DNA from: Gymnorhina tibicen
Taxonomy: Eukaryota > Chordata > Aves > Passeriformes > Artamidae
Direction of reading: 5' to 3'
Assembly (NCBI GenBank): GCA_013399875.1
Contig: VXAZ01004036.1
Location: 1 to 64,000, forward strand
Length of the DNA: 64,000 bases
Below are positions 1 to 13,578 of this stretch, piece after piece. Both the position numbers and the translations under genes were made by a program. The notes beneath the pieces are model-generated. The model ran no database searches. It saw only the letters and a program-made list of their open reading frames with translations, and was not told the DNA's origin. The stretch's first letter is position 1, and every line of letters begins with the position of its first letter.

Positions 1-120
1 TGGGCAGCGTGGGCCAGGGCCTCTGCACTCTCTGAGTAAAGAATTTCTTCCTAAAATCTAATCCCAGTCTTTCCTGTCTTAGTTTAAAACCATTCCCCCT
101 TGTCCTGCACAGATAGCAGA
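1..120 (-). mobile_element. CR1 LINE 3' fragment, cut by window edge
   Basis: The stretch reads as the reverse complement of an avian CR1 3' region. GGGCCAGGGCCTC, GAATTTCTTCC and CATTCCCCCTTGTCCTG occur in the same order as in the other CR1 copies of this window. The true 3' tail lies left of the window. Confidence 0.8.
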
Positions 121-2854
121 CGATATTTTTGTTGAAAGGCAATTTAAATTCCAAGATACCACAAAGCACTCTAAAAGTGATCTCTGTTAGTGAAGTGTTT
201 GTGTATCCCAAGGCTCCGATCCCAGTTACATCAGCGTGAACCCGAAATAAATTCCCATGCTGTAAAGGAGTTATTCATAAGCAGCTACTTCAGACTGATC
301 CCAAGCTCACAAAAGGCCACACTTCCCAGCGTGGAGGGGAAGGTGACAGCTTAACAAGGCAACATTAAAAAAAGCATTTTCAACTTGAGCAAACTCTGTG
401 TATTCTGCATCTAAAAACTAACCCGGCTGTCCACAGGAGCTAATGTGTCAGATGCTCAAAATCTGTGCTATAAATAGACTCCAGCAGCCTTCTGAAAAGT
501 ACCAAGACAAGAGAATTGTCAAACACAGACAGAGCACCTAAATATTCAGTGATCTAATTTTGATCCCACTCACACAAGGTATACACTGGTGTAACGCTCT
601 ATTTGTTTGTAAATGGAGAGAGGATTCATCTAGATACAAGATTACTAACCTATATTTATTTCTATTTTTAATCCTTGTGGTTAATTATTTATGTTACATG
701 GCATGTTTAAGATAAGAACATATTGCTGCTCTAGAAAAAACTAATAGAATAAGCTTTCTTGCTTTCTCAGATAAAAGAAAGTAACAAAGATACAATCCTC
801 TCTAATTTCACACAACAGTCCTGTCTTCCTGTGATCACTAAATTAACAGTGCTGCAATCTCTTTGAAATAGTATATAACATTTAAAGTTATTAGTCAGCT
901 GTTTGCTTTTCTACAAAGATCTCAAGTAACACACTCCACAAAGCAGCAGACAAAACCCAAGCACGCCCAAGTGATCTGCTCTCCCAGCTTGAGTCTTTCT
1001 ATTCTGCAAGTTAGATCTGCAGAAATGGCCATTGAACAGGGCAAAAGAAACAAACACAGGCTGATAGATGAGTACCTACAAAAAAGTACAGGCCAAGATC
1101 AAAATTAACTCACTTTATGCACCAGTAAGTGCAGTCAATTTGCAAGCAGATTCAAACAAGACAGAATGCAGCAGAGAGGAAAAAAATAGACCAAGGGCTA
1201 CTTCTTCAGCCCCGACTCCAGGCAACATTCCCATTCCTTTCAGTAGTTTTGCCTGAGTCAGGAATCCAGCTCTAGAACCCGACTAACAGCTGAATATCCA
1301 ACCCACAGACAACTCTGCCAGTGAATCAGAAAAAATCTCTCTAAATCATATGTCAGACAGAAAGGCTCTACATTTCATCAGCTTCTTCTCCATCTCCCAA
1401 GACACCAAAGTCACAAAGGGTTTGTCACCAGCATGCAAAACTCAAGCTTTGGGACTCAATGAAAAAAAACAGATAGTTCTGGAGAAGACAGTCAGCAGGC
1501 AGCTGATTCGAGGCAGCTTCTCCACACCATGCAAAATGAGACTGGGGCACAGAGGAGTCGTGATCCCCCTCTGAGTTGTGCAAGGATTTTGAAGCTTAAA
1601 CCAAAGTTAGGCCACCAAGAATGTGGCACTTCACTTACAAAGAACTACGGGGGGGAAAAAATCCTTAAAATATTAGTGAGTCACACGAACAAGAGACACG
1701 CTGATGATTATGAGCTTAAAAAATAATCCTTATGAATTTTCAGAGAGCGATGTGGTGATGACCTATCCAGTTGGGGCTTGGTATGTGGCAAGGGATGAAG
1801 AGTTCAGCTTGTTGGGCCCTTTCCCTGGGTGGCCATGGGGAGACACTTCCTCCTGGACACCATTTCTAGGTAGATCTACCATCAGCCTAATCTAACCTAA
1901 ACCCAGGAGTCACTGCTCCCTGTTCTTGTCCTTTACAGCCTAATTACAGGTCATTCAGAATTTTCAGCCATGGGCTAGGTGTTAGTTTTGAATTCCAGCC
2001 CCTTCACCATTCAGACCTCCCACGGATATAGCTGCAACTCTTAGTCCAACTCAGCAGCATTTTCATGCAGTGATGATGTGGGAGATGTTTGGCTGATGGG
2101 CCAATCTGCTGTTCAGGATATTCCTGAATTGCCAAGGCTACAGGCCAGAAGGCAGTAGGCAAAATGGCCTGGATTGGACAATCTCAAACAATCTCCTAAA
2201 CACTCACAATACTACACAATGCTTCTTCATCGGGACCATTAAATACATTTCTTCTGGTATTTCAGCAGTTTCTGCTTCACCATTCCTTTTGTCTCCTGTA
2301 ATTTGTTGTGTAGGTGAATTTTTCAACCTGTGCCAAGGTCGGGGTGGTGTTTACAGCGCATTTAAATCTAACTCCAAATGGTACCTGAGCCTTGCTTGCC
2401 GTATACCACATCTAACAATGTCACCATCTGTGAGCAATATGCTGACATGACTTCACTTCCCAAGCGCTGGCAAAATGCTGGAGAGAAAGATAACAAAGTA
2501 AGTTGCAAAGATCATTTCAAAGTCACTGATAACTTGGCCAAAAATTATGCCTCATTATCTGCCCAGCTTCTGCCTTGATCTCATAAACATTAAGGCAAAA
2601 GCAGAATTTTATCTTAACATATATGTTTTAAATTCTTAACGGATCAATGAAATACTGTATCTTTAATGTGCCTCTGCAGTCGCTGTTCTGTGAAGCAGTA
2701 AATCCTGAAGAGAGGTGGCACCAAACCAAGGCCTGTCTGGAGTTCTGGGATGCATTTCGCATCAACAATTTGGTCTGGTATAAAAAGCACTGGTCTCAGC
2801 TTTGGGAACTCAATGGAATTTTTAAACTTAGCTTAAAAATGTTACAGGGAGCTT

Positions 2855-2952
2855 CACAGAAACAAAGAAAGGGTTTGGTTGGAAGGGACCTTAAAGCCCA
2901 TCTTGTTCCAGCCCCCTGCCATGGGCAGGGACACCTTCCACTACAAGAGGTT
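2855..2952 (-). mobile_element. CR1 LINE 3' end fragment
   Basis: It shows the inverted CR1 3' signature: GGTTGGAAGGGACCTTAAAG, then CCTGCCATGGGCAGGGACAC and CTTCCACTA. It is a short 5'-truncated copy, as is normal for CR1. It has no coding content. Confidence 0.85.
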
Positions 2953-5900
2953 GACAAAGCACCTTTGACAACTCTGGGAAGGAGAAAGGAATTGGAAAAG
3001 AGTGGAAAAATACAAACTTGAATAGAAAAATAAATAGGAACTGTCGGACGTAACCAGGAGCCCGTGTCCTCTGTTTCCATCAAAATACCAGACCAAACCA
3101 GATACACACAAGGAAACCAGGAAAATGCCAGTCAGAGATTCCTCGAGACTAAATCCCATCAGAGTAATGTCATTTCTTTCCATGACGGAAGAACAGGTTG
3201 GTGAATGGTGAAGGACAGGAGACATATCGATCCTGACACCAGGATAGCTGCTGACACTGCCCAGCACGACTTGAAAGGGAAACAATTCCACCAAGAGGAA
3301 AAGCGCTCAAGTGCCAACCCTGGGGTTGCCATCAGTGGGTCACTGTCAGGCAAAAGGATTTTAAGTGAGGGTCCTTTTAGCATTTGTTATTCCCATAATA
3401 GGGAGCTTAATCATTATGCTTAAATTTATATTAAACAAGAAAGCTGCAAGTACATTGAAGAAAGAACTGGAATGATTTTAACAACATGGAGGAATCACCT
3501 GGATAAAGAATTATTTGCAAAAGTGAAAGGTTATTCCCACCTAAGTGGAGAATCAGCTGTACAGACACAGTTTAGGGAACAGCTGCAGTTTTCCAGAAGA
3601 GGACTGGGAGTTTAGAGGAAACCCCAAGCTGAAGCTGCATCACCTTTTATACAGTTGCCAAAAATTCAGATACTGAATGAGATGAACAATCCATTGTACA
3701 TTAAGGATGTGAAGTAATTCTTCTCTGCAAGGCTGCACAGCTGAGACCTCAGCTGAAGACCTGGGTCCAGTTTGAGGAACCACATTTTAAGAAAGGTGAT
3801 GGCTACAGCACAGACTTCAGAAGATAAAGACAAGAAGCAAGTTTCCAGGAAGAATGACTACACAGAATGAGTGGAAGAATTTGGTTTGTTTAGGGAAGAT
3901 GAAGGAAAACAAGAAAAGAAGATCCTGAGATCTGTAAGATATTGCTGCAGAGAAGGAGACTAGTCACAAGGCACCAGGACAAGAACTGGGTCTGAACTAC
4001 AGCAAGAAAGATTCAGTCATGAGAAAATCACAGCAAGTGAAGCACTGGAACAGAATGCCTGGAAGGTGGGCAATCCCCACCACAGCTGTTTTCAAAATGG
4101 ATTAGCCATGTATCCATTGAGAATGATCCAGGTGACCCTGCTCACTGAGACACAAGTTTTTTCTCCATACCTCTGCCAGCTCTTCAATCTGCTAACCAGA
4201 TCATCACTGCTCAAACCACGGCGCTCACCAATGACAATTTTTGTAAAAGTGGCCAAATCCCAAACATTGTAGTCAATCAAAACTCCCCCTGACTCTGGAA
4301 TCTGCACTGATGGCAAAAATGTCACAGAACCAAGTCAGGTTCTGCCACTCTTCACCATGTAACTTCACTGGAGGGAAATCATTATTCAGCCTGGGTAACA
4401 TCCCACTTGAGAAAGAAGATCAGGACAGACTGACTCACAATTTGGATGCCTGTCCACGATTTTGCCAAGTTTCAGGACAGCCTTTGTGGCTTCACACTTG
4501 CATCCGATCTCCACAATTACTTTAAAATGTTCTGCTGTAATAGAATAATCAGAGGCAATTATGGAAGGTCAGGGAACGAGCAGGCATAAATATTCTGTTA
4601 GCTCCTCCTGATACTTCATGATGTGGAGCTTTATTAATGTGTCTGGGACACGTCCCCCAGCCCACTTCAGAAATGCCAAGGCTCCCTGGGGGATGGCACT
4701 GAAGGGATTCACAGCTTTCAGATCTCTCTTCAAAATGATAAAGATGATGACTTTCAAAGAAGTCAAAGGGAATTAGAAAACTTTTCCCCAAAAATCAAAT
4801 GCGGGCACACATAGCATTAAAAATAGGTGCTGGGGCAGAAGGTTTAAGGCATCCTTTCACAAGCCTTGAGGCAAAGGTCAGACTTGGTCCTGATTTGCAC
4901 TAAAGGCTGCATTCCAAATTATTGTAGCTCCAAGCTGCTGGATATAATATCAGCCACTCCATACCCTTACGTAGTGAATGACTATGAGCTCTGCTGTGCT
5001 TTAACTTCACTCATCCAGTGGAGATAAAGTTTGAGCAAAATGTCATCATGGCCAAAATCCCCAGAACTGAAGAGGAAAATTTCAGAACTTTCTCATCTCG
5101 TCTCACAAGTCCACACCAAACAAGTCCAAGTTCAAATTCAGGGGCTAGTTGCCCTTTTCCTCTGATCCACTTCACGCACATTACATTTTACTTCCCCTGC
5201 TGCTTCCACTTTTATGTTCTGATGGAGCAGATGCCTTCGCATCTCCACCCCTGGAAGATCTTTCAGAGGGCAAAGAGATAAACTTCTGGTACTCTGTCTG
5301 GTACTTCCCATTATCAGCACATTTATAAAGAATATACAGTGTGTGAATAAGTTGCTAATTATATCTGAAACCACCAAACCCAAAAGATCACCAAATAACT
5401 TATGAAAATCTATAGTCATCTAGTGATATGCTCCTCATCACCTGTTTATATTTCTGTCTTTATAATAAGTTTAATCAATCTGACTAATTTTACGTTAAAT
5501 TATTGTTTTGCTCAGAAATGGAGGGAAGAAACACTTTTCTCTTGGACAATTAATTCCCCTGGTTTTGACACCCTTCTCTGCCACATTACAACTGACAAGT
5601 TACATATGATCACAGTTAACATCCAGCCTTTAACACTTTAACATCATCTCGATATCAGCCACTTCTTTGCACCTAGGCTTATGAAAGCAAAACTGAATTT
5701 TGTATTTCATCTCCAGAGCAGAGCCGCCCCATCCAGCAGCATTACATAAATGAGCTTCACACCAGTGGGAAGAGCCTAATAGCTTTTGTAGGTCAGTGCT
5801 TCTGGCAGATGTTTCTCTAAAGACTCCTTGGAGTTCAAGGGAAGAAAACTTTCATCTAGATTTTTGAAGGCATAGTCCAGTAAAAGTTAATAAGAGTGGG

Positions 5901-7884
5901 GAAAACACGGGAGAGGGGAAGGACCTCAATTGATTTGAAAATGTTTCGAAAATTCAGGGCACGCGAGGACGAAATAAAAAATATTCTACAGAGAACAACT
6001 CAAAAATAAAAATAGCAGCAGTGGCTAAGAACAGTTCTTCAAAGGGATGTCAGACTTCACAATACTTTGCACAGCAGCGGTGACTAAAAAGGCTGTGTTG
6101 TTGCCACATGGTGATATTAAAAACTTGCATTCATTTTGGGAGAAAATAAATAAACAACAAAACCACATACAGCAGAATAACAAAATGCAATCATGGGATG
6201 GGTGCTTTAAATCCTATTTATAAACCCCTGGGGAATATTTCCTTGCTCAGTTAAGTCACCACAATGTCAAATTCTAATTTGCAACCCAGGTCACAAATGT
6301 CACAACTGGCAACGTGATGGATGCCATGAGTGACAAAAATAATTTCTAAGGACTTAGCTTTAAAATAAACAGAACTGGTGGCATTTCTTTATTGCCTATT
6401 TTAAACCTCATAGTTACACTGAACATTAAATTCATCAACAGACAAACTTTAATGCCTTATATGAGCCCTCCTGAGCACAATGATTTCTTTCCCTGGGCTC
6501 TGAAATGTCTGCAGAAGCCTCTCCCTAACCTGCAGGAGAAAGTGGGAGAAGCCTACTTTTCCTTCTCTGGGCACCATGACATACTTGTGAGCCTAATAAC
6601 ATCCTTGCAAAGTAGATAAAATATTAAATATTATCATTACATTACACCAGCAAAGAAATAAGGGGCCAATAGTCAGGCACCAGTTTTCTACAAGTACAAA
6701 ATTAACCTTGGATTTATTATTTCAAATAAGAGGAGATGATCATCATGAATATTTGATAACATTTTCTGTAGCCATAATAACTCCATTCTCTCCATTTTTC
6801 AAAACTGCAAAGTGTTCACAACCATCGCCTGCGATGCTCTACAGACCTTTACCAATAGCTGTGGTTCTGCAAAATAATCTTTTATTCATTGAATTTCAGA
6901 CCAAAACCTGAAACTGTCCTGTGGAATCATTTTATGTTTTTTTCACTGCATCATCTCAAAGTCCCAAACAAAGGCAGGTGCACCCTGTGAGGCTCCTGGC
7001 ATCCCACTACAGCCTGAGGAAGCAGCCAAACAGTTCAAAGCCAATTTCTCTCCTCCCAGGATAGTATCTGGAAGGAATTATGAAATAAAACATGTGTTAG
7101 CTCCACAGGATGTTTATTCACAGTTAACAGGCCAACATTTTTTTCTCTTTCTCCTCTGCTCTCTCCACATGCATGAGGGGGTGGGAAGGCCCTGCCTCCA
7201 AGATTTCATGGGAGTTACCCTCACTCCTCAGTGGAAGAGCCACATCCAAAGAGCCAGCAGCAACAGAGAAAATGGACAAAGTCACATCCCTACAAACTCA
7301 TGGGAGAAACAGCCATTAAAAGCTACTAAAATAGACAAACACCAAGAACTTCCCAAAGCACAGATCAATGGTGGATGGAAACGCACCAGGAACCTCCATT
7401 GTTCTCTTCCCTGCACATCTCCTGTTGGTCACTGTCTGAAGCTGGATGTTAACTAGATGTGACTTTGGTAAGATCCCCAAAAATTGCATGCAGTACATCT
7501 CATCTCCAGGAGTGAGGTAATCCTACAGCTTTCTGACTGTGGGAGAACCAAGAGCCCCCTGTTTCTAGCTGTGTTTTTATAGGGTCCATCAGAGCTTTAC
7601 AACTTTCATGCTCTCTAATTCCTGGTAATTTGACTTGGATTTGGCCAATAGATTCCAAAGTTACAGGGGGAGGGAGTAGGGGGAGAGAGAGGGTGTTCAC
7701 ATAAGCCTTGTTTCCTTAAGAAACCAGGTTAACAAAATCAGCAGCTGACGAGTTACAAGACGTTCTGTAATCTGCTTTTAAAACACCCCGGGACGAGGCG
7801 CAAAGTCCTAACGGGGCATTCGAGTATGTGTTTGACAAGGAGCAAGTGCTTACATTAAGGAAAACAACATCATCCTTAAAAAAA

Positions 7885-8036
7885 ATGTTCCGTGATAAAA
7901 GAGAGATCCAGCATCAACTCCAAAGAGCAGGAAAAACTATTCCATGATAAAAGAGACCCAGTAACAACTCCAAAGAGACAGAAAAACTATTCCATGATAA
8001 AAGAGACCCGGTAACAACGCCAAAGAGCAGGAAACT
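7885..8036. repeat. Tandem repeat, about 51 bp x 3
   Basis: Three consecutive copies each begin with TTCC(G/A)TGATAAAAGAGA and continue through CAACTCCAAAGAG to GGAAAAACTA. They start near 7888, 7940 and 7990, so the period is 50-52 bases. The copies differ by a few substitutions and one or two indels, indicating an old expansion. The array lies inside the inferred SLC35F4 intron. Confidence 0.85.
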
Positions 8037-11000
8037 GCTCGGTCACAGACCTACCAGAAGGTACAGGATGATTCTTGCCTTTCTAAACCATCCCTTTCTT
8101 GCAGACCTTAGCAGACTGCTACAAAAATACCATGAATTATAGAGTATGAATGATGTCAAAGCCTGTTCTCAGAGGAAGGCTGGGAACAGCAATCATGTAT
8201 TCTTCAGTTTGGGAATACACAGACACAATTTTTGTTCATAACCTATAAAGAAAAAAAGGGCTCTGCACATCAAAGGCACCAAATTAATTTCCTTTCAGAT
8301 CATCCCTTCAACCAGCCCAGTCTAACACCACAGACAGGGAGAGAAGGGAGGATGATAGGATGAAAAGCAAAGTCAGGACCAAGGAGAGTGGCTTAAGTCA
8401 CCAAAATACCCAGGGAAAGCATAAATGCAGCAGAAGACCCAAGACCCACACAGTCAGTTCAAAGTGCACTGTGCAGTTCCAGCTGGCTTTCTGAGACACC
8501 TGAATGTGACAGAAGATGGCTGTGACCCTCAAATCAAGTCCTATGAATATTGTCTTTGTGTGCAAGGAGGATATTTGGCAACTCAGGCTGCTCCAAACTA
8601 CAGTTTCTGTCCTTGGTACCAAGTAGGAAACAGAAAAACTTGGGGATCATGAACAGAAGGAGATGACTTGCTTTAGGCACACCTATCCATCATCCACAGG
8701 GAGGATGTGAAGGGCAACCATCATCAAAGCACCAGAGGATTCTCCTGCCCTAAGATGACCATTTTCCAGGTAACACACTGCTTCACCATGGAGAGGAAGA
8801 AAAAATATATTGAAAATGATCAGAACCTTGACGTTGCTCTCCAAAGCCATGTTCGTCAGAAAATCATGTTTAAAAGGGCTTTTGTCTGCAACTAAACCAA
8901 AACCACCCTCAGCTGTGAGCATCCCACATCTGGAAGCAGCCTTGGAACTAAAGTAAATGTGAACCCAGCCAACTGAGTTACTGTTCCTATAGCAAATTTG
9001 AGATCCCAGCTAAAATAAGAGACAAAAGCCAACATCTGTTAATAATGTGCAAAACAACAGTGACAGGTTTCTGCTACCCTCCATTCCCCTACTACACAGG
9101 GCAAATCTGGGAGCTGCACCACCCCCTTTCTGTGCCTTCCTAAAGCAATGAACTATAATGAATCTCTTATCTCCACAAAGTGCTACGAAACTTCACTAAA
9201 CTGTATGAATAGTTTATACCAATAATAATTAAGGTGCACATTTTCGAGGCAGGGCCTCTAAAAGCCAGGCACACGAACTCTGAGAGCACTGCAGCTTCAC
9301 ACATGCTCTCCAGTGGTATTTCCAGGTCTGCCCAAGAGTCTTTGGCTCTCAGAGGAGTCACTGCTGTACCTGTGCACAGTGTGAATACCTAAGTTTAAGG
9401 AAGTTCTCTGGATTCTGCCCAAATGCAGACACCTTTTCTTCTGGCTGCCTTTTCGAAACCCACAGCTGGGGTCGCCTGTCTCCACCAGGATGCTCAAAAC
9501 AGTCACTCTGAATTCACTTCAAAGCAGAAGTGCACAAAAACACTGCACAGACCCCAGCCAGAAATAGAGTTGGCCTAATTTGATCTAATTAACCTCCTTT
9601 CCATCCTGAAACAAACAGGATGCCTTGGAAAACCCAGCCAAGCAGCCTCCTCACCACTTTCTCCTGCCGCAGAGCACTTACGGGTGAAGTGACAACTCCT
9701 GACTCTTTGAACAACCAGTCAGGGCTGCTTCCCAGAGCAGATGGACTTTGGAATGAGAATTCCTGGACACACAGCTCCATGAGGAGGTCAGAGGACAGTT
9801 GTGCACTCCCCTGCACACTGAGATCAGCCCAGTGCTCCCTGCCTTGTGGAGCACAAGCACAGACAAACCTGTGCCCGCCGCCAAAGGGCTCCCAAAGAAG
9901 AGGGACAGAAGGCAGGGCATGTATGGATGAATCACCTCAACAGGACACATATGGCTTGGCAACAGCTCAGCTCAGTCCTTCAGCTGAAAAATGCCTTTTG
10001 TTCCTTCCTCCAAGGCTCGTTTTCCAATGAATGTGAAATGTGGCACCTCTTTAGTTACATTTCAGACCTCGATGCTTTTTCCTCAGCAGAAATGCTCTTG
10101 AAATATTTAGTTTTCTTTTTATCCAGTTCCTCACCTACTTTTTTTTTTCCCATTCCATTCCACCCTGGAAAGAAGAAAAAATTGATAGGAAATTGGGAAA
10201 TTTCATCAAATATGTCCCTGGTAAATGCTAAATTCAATCATATTCCACCTGGTCTTTGTATTAGCAGTCTCACTAAGTACTGAGCATTGAGTAAAAGCTT
10301 TCTCACATGCAGAACAAACCCTCCTCAGGTAGAAGTCCAAACCATGGGGAAGAAAACACCATGGAGAGTTCACCTCCCTGCTATCCATGTGTCAGCATTG
10401 AAGAATTTCCTTTGGTGAAGCACTTTGAAGCATCCCACTTGCACACAAGCTGCTACAAATCCTAGCCCCTGTAACGTATCACACAACAGGTTATTTCTGG
10501 CACTGCAGAGAAAAACCCCAATCTGCACCCACACAATTCCCGGGCTGCACACTCCACATGCCAAGCTTCTTCTAAGAAAGGATTTTAAAGTTCCAGGATT
10601 CAGATATGTAAAAGAAAAAGGTTGCAATGACTGCTCTTGTCGACTGCTTTATAACAACTCTGCCATCGCACTTCAAGGTGCAGAATATAAATCACACCAC
10701 GAGGACTAATGGGATCACTTTTCTCTCTCTGACAGAGAACATGTGTTCCAGCCCCGTTTCATGCTTATCTTACACAGGCACAGATGATTCCAGTGCCGTC
10801 CTCAGACATTCAGGTGTGTGATGCCCATTAGCTGGAATTGGTTGTGTTCCCACAAATCCTATTAAAAATCAGTCCCCAGCAGGAAAATACTTTTTTAATT
10901 AAGTCTCCAGCTACCCCATTAATAACAGAGGTGTGTTAGCCCTAGAAGTCCCCCAGAAGACTAAGCCTCCACAGGAAGAGGGAGAACTGTACTGGATATT

Positions 11001-12635
11001 CCTGCTTCAGCAGGAAATTGCTCAAGCAGTTCAGTGCCCTAAGCAGCCACTTCCCAGTCACAACACAAGCAGCAAGGAATAAAACTGGAAGAGTCACCAG
11101 GTTGGCCTCAAGCTACAATGTCTTTCTCACTCTGGATGGAGAGTGCACTACCAGGACTAAAACTGGTCTAAAAATGGATCTGGGAGACATGTTTTAGTGG
11201 AGTTTTACTGACTCATGAGCTGCCGTGCTGGTGCTTGCCTCTCCCTTCCTCTCCCCCCAAAATGCAGTTGGAAACTTAAACAAGAATCAAAACAGGCATG
11301 GGAGCTCTTCTTGTATCAGACAAGACAGACTGGACAGCTTTGAGACAAGGAACAGATTTCAGATGGCCAGAAACAGCAGGAAACATCATATGCCACCCTG
11401 GACCACCCCGGACCTGGAACCTCCTCCTTTGCCCCAGAACAGGAGAAAAACTTCTTCTTCTTCCTTGCCTCCACAAAAAGGACAGCAGAGACACCTTCCT
11501 CACTCTCTCACTCTGCTACTCCTGATCCAGCCCAGCTGAATGCAGGAATGGGCGAGTCCATTTTACCAGAAGTATTTGCAAGGGAGGTCTAGGAAGAATC
11601 AATAAGTTTTTAAAGTACTGACAGGAAGGTGTTTGTGTGGCAGACACACCAAAAGCCTGTCACTTGAGCACGTTCTGCATGCCTTGGAATAAATCCACTG
11701 CTGGCACTCGAAGTGCCCAGGCTTCTCTCACTTACAGCTCTGTGAAAGCCATACCCTGGGCATTAGCTCAGCATAACCTCACAGCTTGCACCTCCCTGCA
11801 GTGAGATCTGCCGCTCTGCACAGGGCCAGCCCAAACCATCGGCCACCAGGGAGTCTCACTTCGCCTCACCACAAGAAAAAATGATTTTCAGTCTCACTAA
11901 GTAGAGCTGGTCCACTTGGTGAATAATTTAACCACTCAGTTAAGCACTTCGCTTTTTGTTCCCCCCACTCTATTGGCACATTTGCCTCTAAGAGACACTG
12001 ACATTTTTTTGCAGGCATTTTCATTATTCATTGCTGTGATCATCCAGCAGCAGGTTTATGTGAAAAAATCCCTGCCACCAATCCTTCCACAAACAGTAAG
12101 TTCACTTTCATGGGTGAATTCCCATGCAGGCATTTGAGCAAAAGCCCATCAATTTCCAAATGTGCAGAAGAAATAATTGCAAACCTTTAAAACCACTATT
12201 AAAAAACAAGAATGCAAGGACTGGAGGGATAAAAGTCTGCCAGAACCATCTGTCACTTTGGAATATCATTTTAACACATTCAACCAGGACCAAAGATGCA
12301 GCTGCCTGCCTGGGTAGATGGGGAAGGCAATGTCAAGGAGAGAGTGCTGGAAGGACAGTGAAAGTGAGGGGTATCCCTCACTCCAGAAGAGCATGGAGGA
12401 GCTCATGGCATGTCCAGGTCATTTCCTCAAGGGCCGTGTGCAGCAGGCACATTTTTAGGCAAAACAAGAAAAGAAGGAAGTGCAGCTCCATGCAGGCGTG
12501 ATGATGTCATGCTGACTGAGGTTAAAGCCACCTCAGGTGAACAGGTGAGGGTGAGGTGAGGCAGGAGGGGGCCTGGAGCTGTGCCACATCCCACCCAACA
12601 CCCAGAGGGCCAGGCAGCCAGGAAGGCTTTCTGTG

Positions 12636-13578
12636 ATCACAGAATCATTGAGGTCGGAAAAGACATCTGAGATCAAGTCCAACCCGTAACCAGTCACCAC
12701 CTTATCACTCAGACCAGAGCACTGAGTGCCACGTCCAGTTGTTTCTTGAACACGGGACTTCAACTCCATGGGCAGCCCATCCCATTGCTTAATAACCCTT
12801 TCCAATAAGAAATTCCTCCTGATGTCCAACCTGAACCTCCCCTGGCAGAGCTTCAGGCCATTTCCTCTCATCCTGTCCCTCGTTCCCTGGGAGCAGAGCC
12901 CGATCACCCCTGGCTGCACCCTCCCGTCAGGGAGTTGTGAGGGTGAAAAGTTTCCCCCTGTGCCTCCTTTTCTCCATGCCAAAGCCTCCTGAGCTCCCTC
13001 AGCCACTGTTCATATGACTTAACTCTTTATACCCTTCCCCAGCTCCGTTCCCTTCTCTGGACACGCTCCAGCCCCTCAGTGTCTTTCTCGTCATGAGAGG
13101 CCCAGAACTGGACACAGCAACTGAGGTGTGGCCTCACCAGTGCCCAGCACAGAGAATGGTCACTGCCATGGTCCTGCTGGACACAATACTGCTGACCCAG
13201 GCCAGGTGCTATTGGCCTCTTGCCCACCTGGGCACATCTGGGCTCATGTCCAGCCACTGTTGACCAGCACCCCCAGTTCCTTTTCCAGCTTTCCAGCCAC
13301 TCTGCCCCAGCCTGTAGCACTGCGTGGGGTTGTTGTGGCCAAAGTGCAGGACCTGGCAACTGGTCTTGCTGAAACTCATACAATTACCCTCAGCCCATCG
13401 ATCCAGCCTGTCCACACCCCTCTGCAGAGCCCTCCTGCCCTCCAGCAGATCCACACTCCCACACAACTTGGTGTCATCCACAAACTTACTGAAGGAACAT
13501 TCGATCTCCTCAGCCAGATCATCAACAAAGTTATTAAGCAGGACTGGGCCCAAGACTGAGCCCTGGGAACACCACTGG
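12636..13578 (-). mobile_element. CR1 LINE, longest copy, with decayed reverse-transcriptase C-terminus
   Basis: About 940 bases are the reverse complement of a CR1 3' portion. The 3' part shows ATCACAGAATCATTGAGGTC and the usual CR1 tail region. The 5' part, read on the minus strand from about 13578, still encodes the end of the CR1 reverse transcriptase. [21 protein letters not shown] stretch contains FVDD, the counterpart of the catalytic xxDD motif, and is followed by FVDDTKLCG and a [14 protein letters not shown] segment. Frames are interrupted downstream and the 5' portion of ORF2 is missing, so it is a dead 5'-truncated copy. It belongs to a different CR1 subfamily from the short copies ending in AACCCAAACCATTC. 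Confidence 0.9.

Noticed and set aside
9620..10283. Overlapping plus-strand open frames of 136 and 145 codons
   Set aside because: Neither has a recognisable domain or splice signals. Opposite-strand frames are equally open, as expected by chance.
13128..13559. Plus-strand open frame of 143 codons
   Set aside because: It is antisense to the CR1 reverse-transcriptase fragment.
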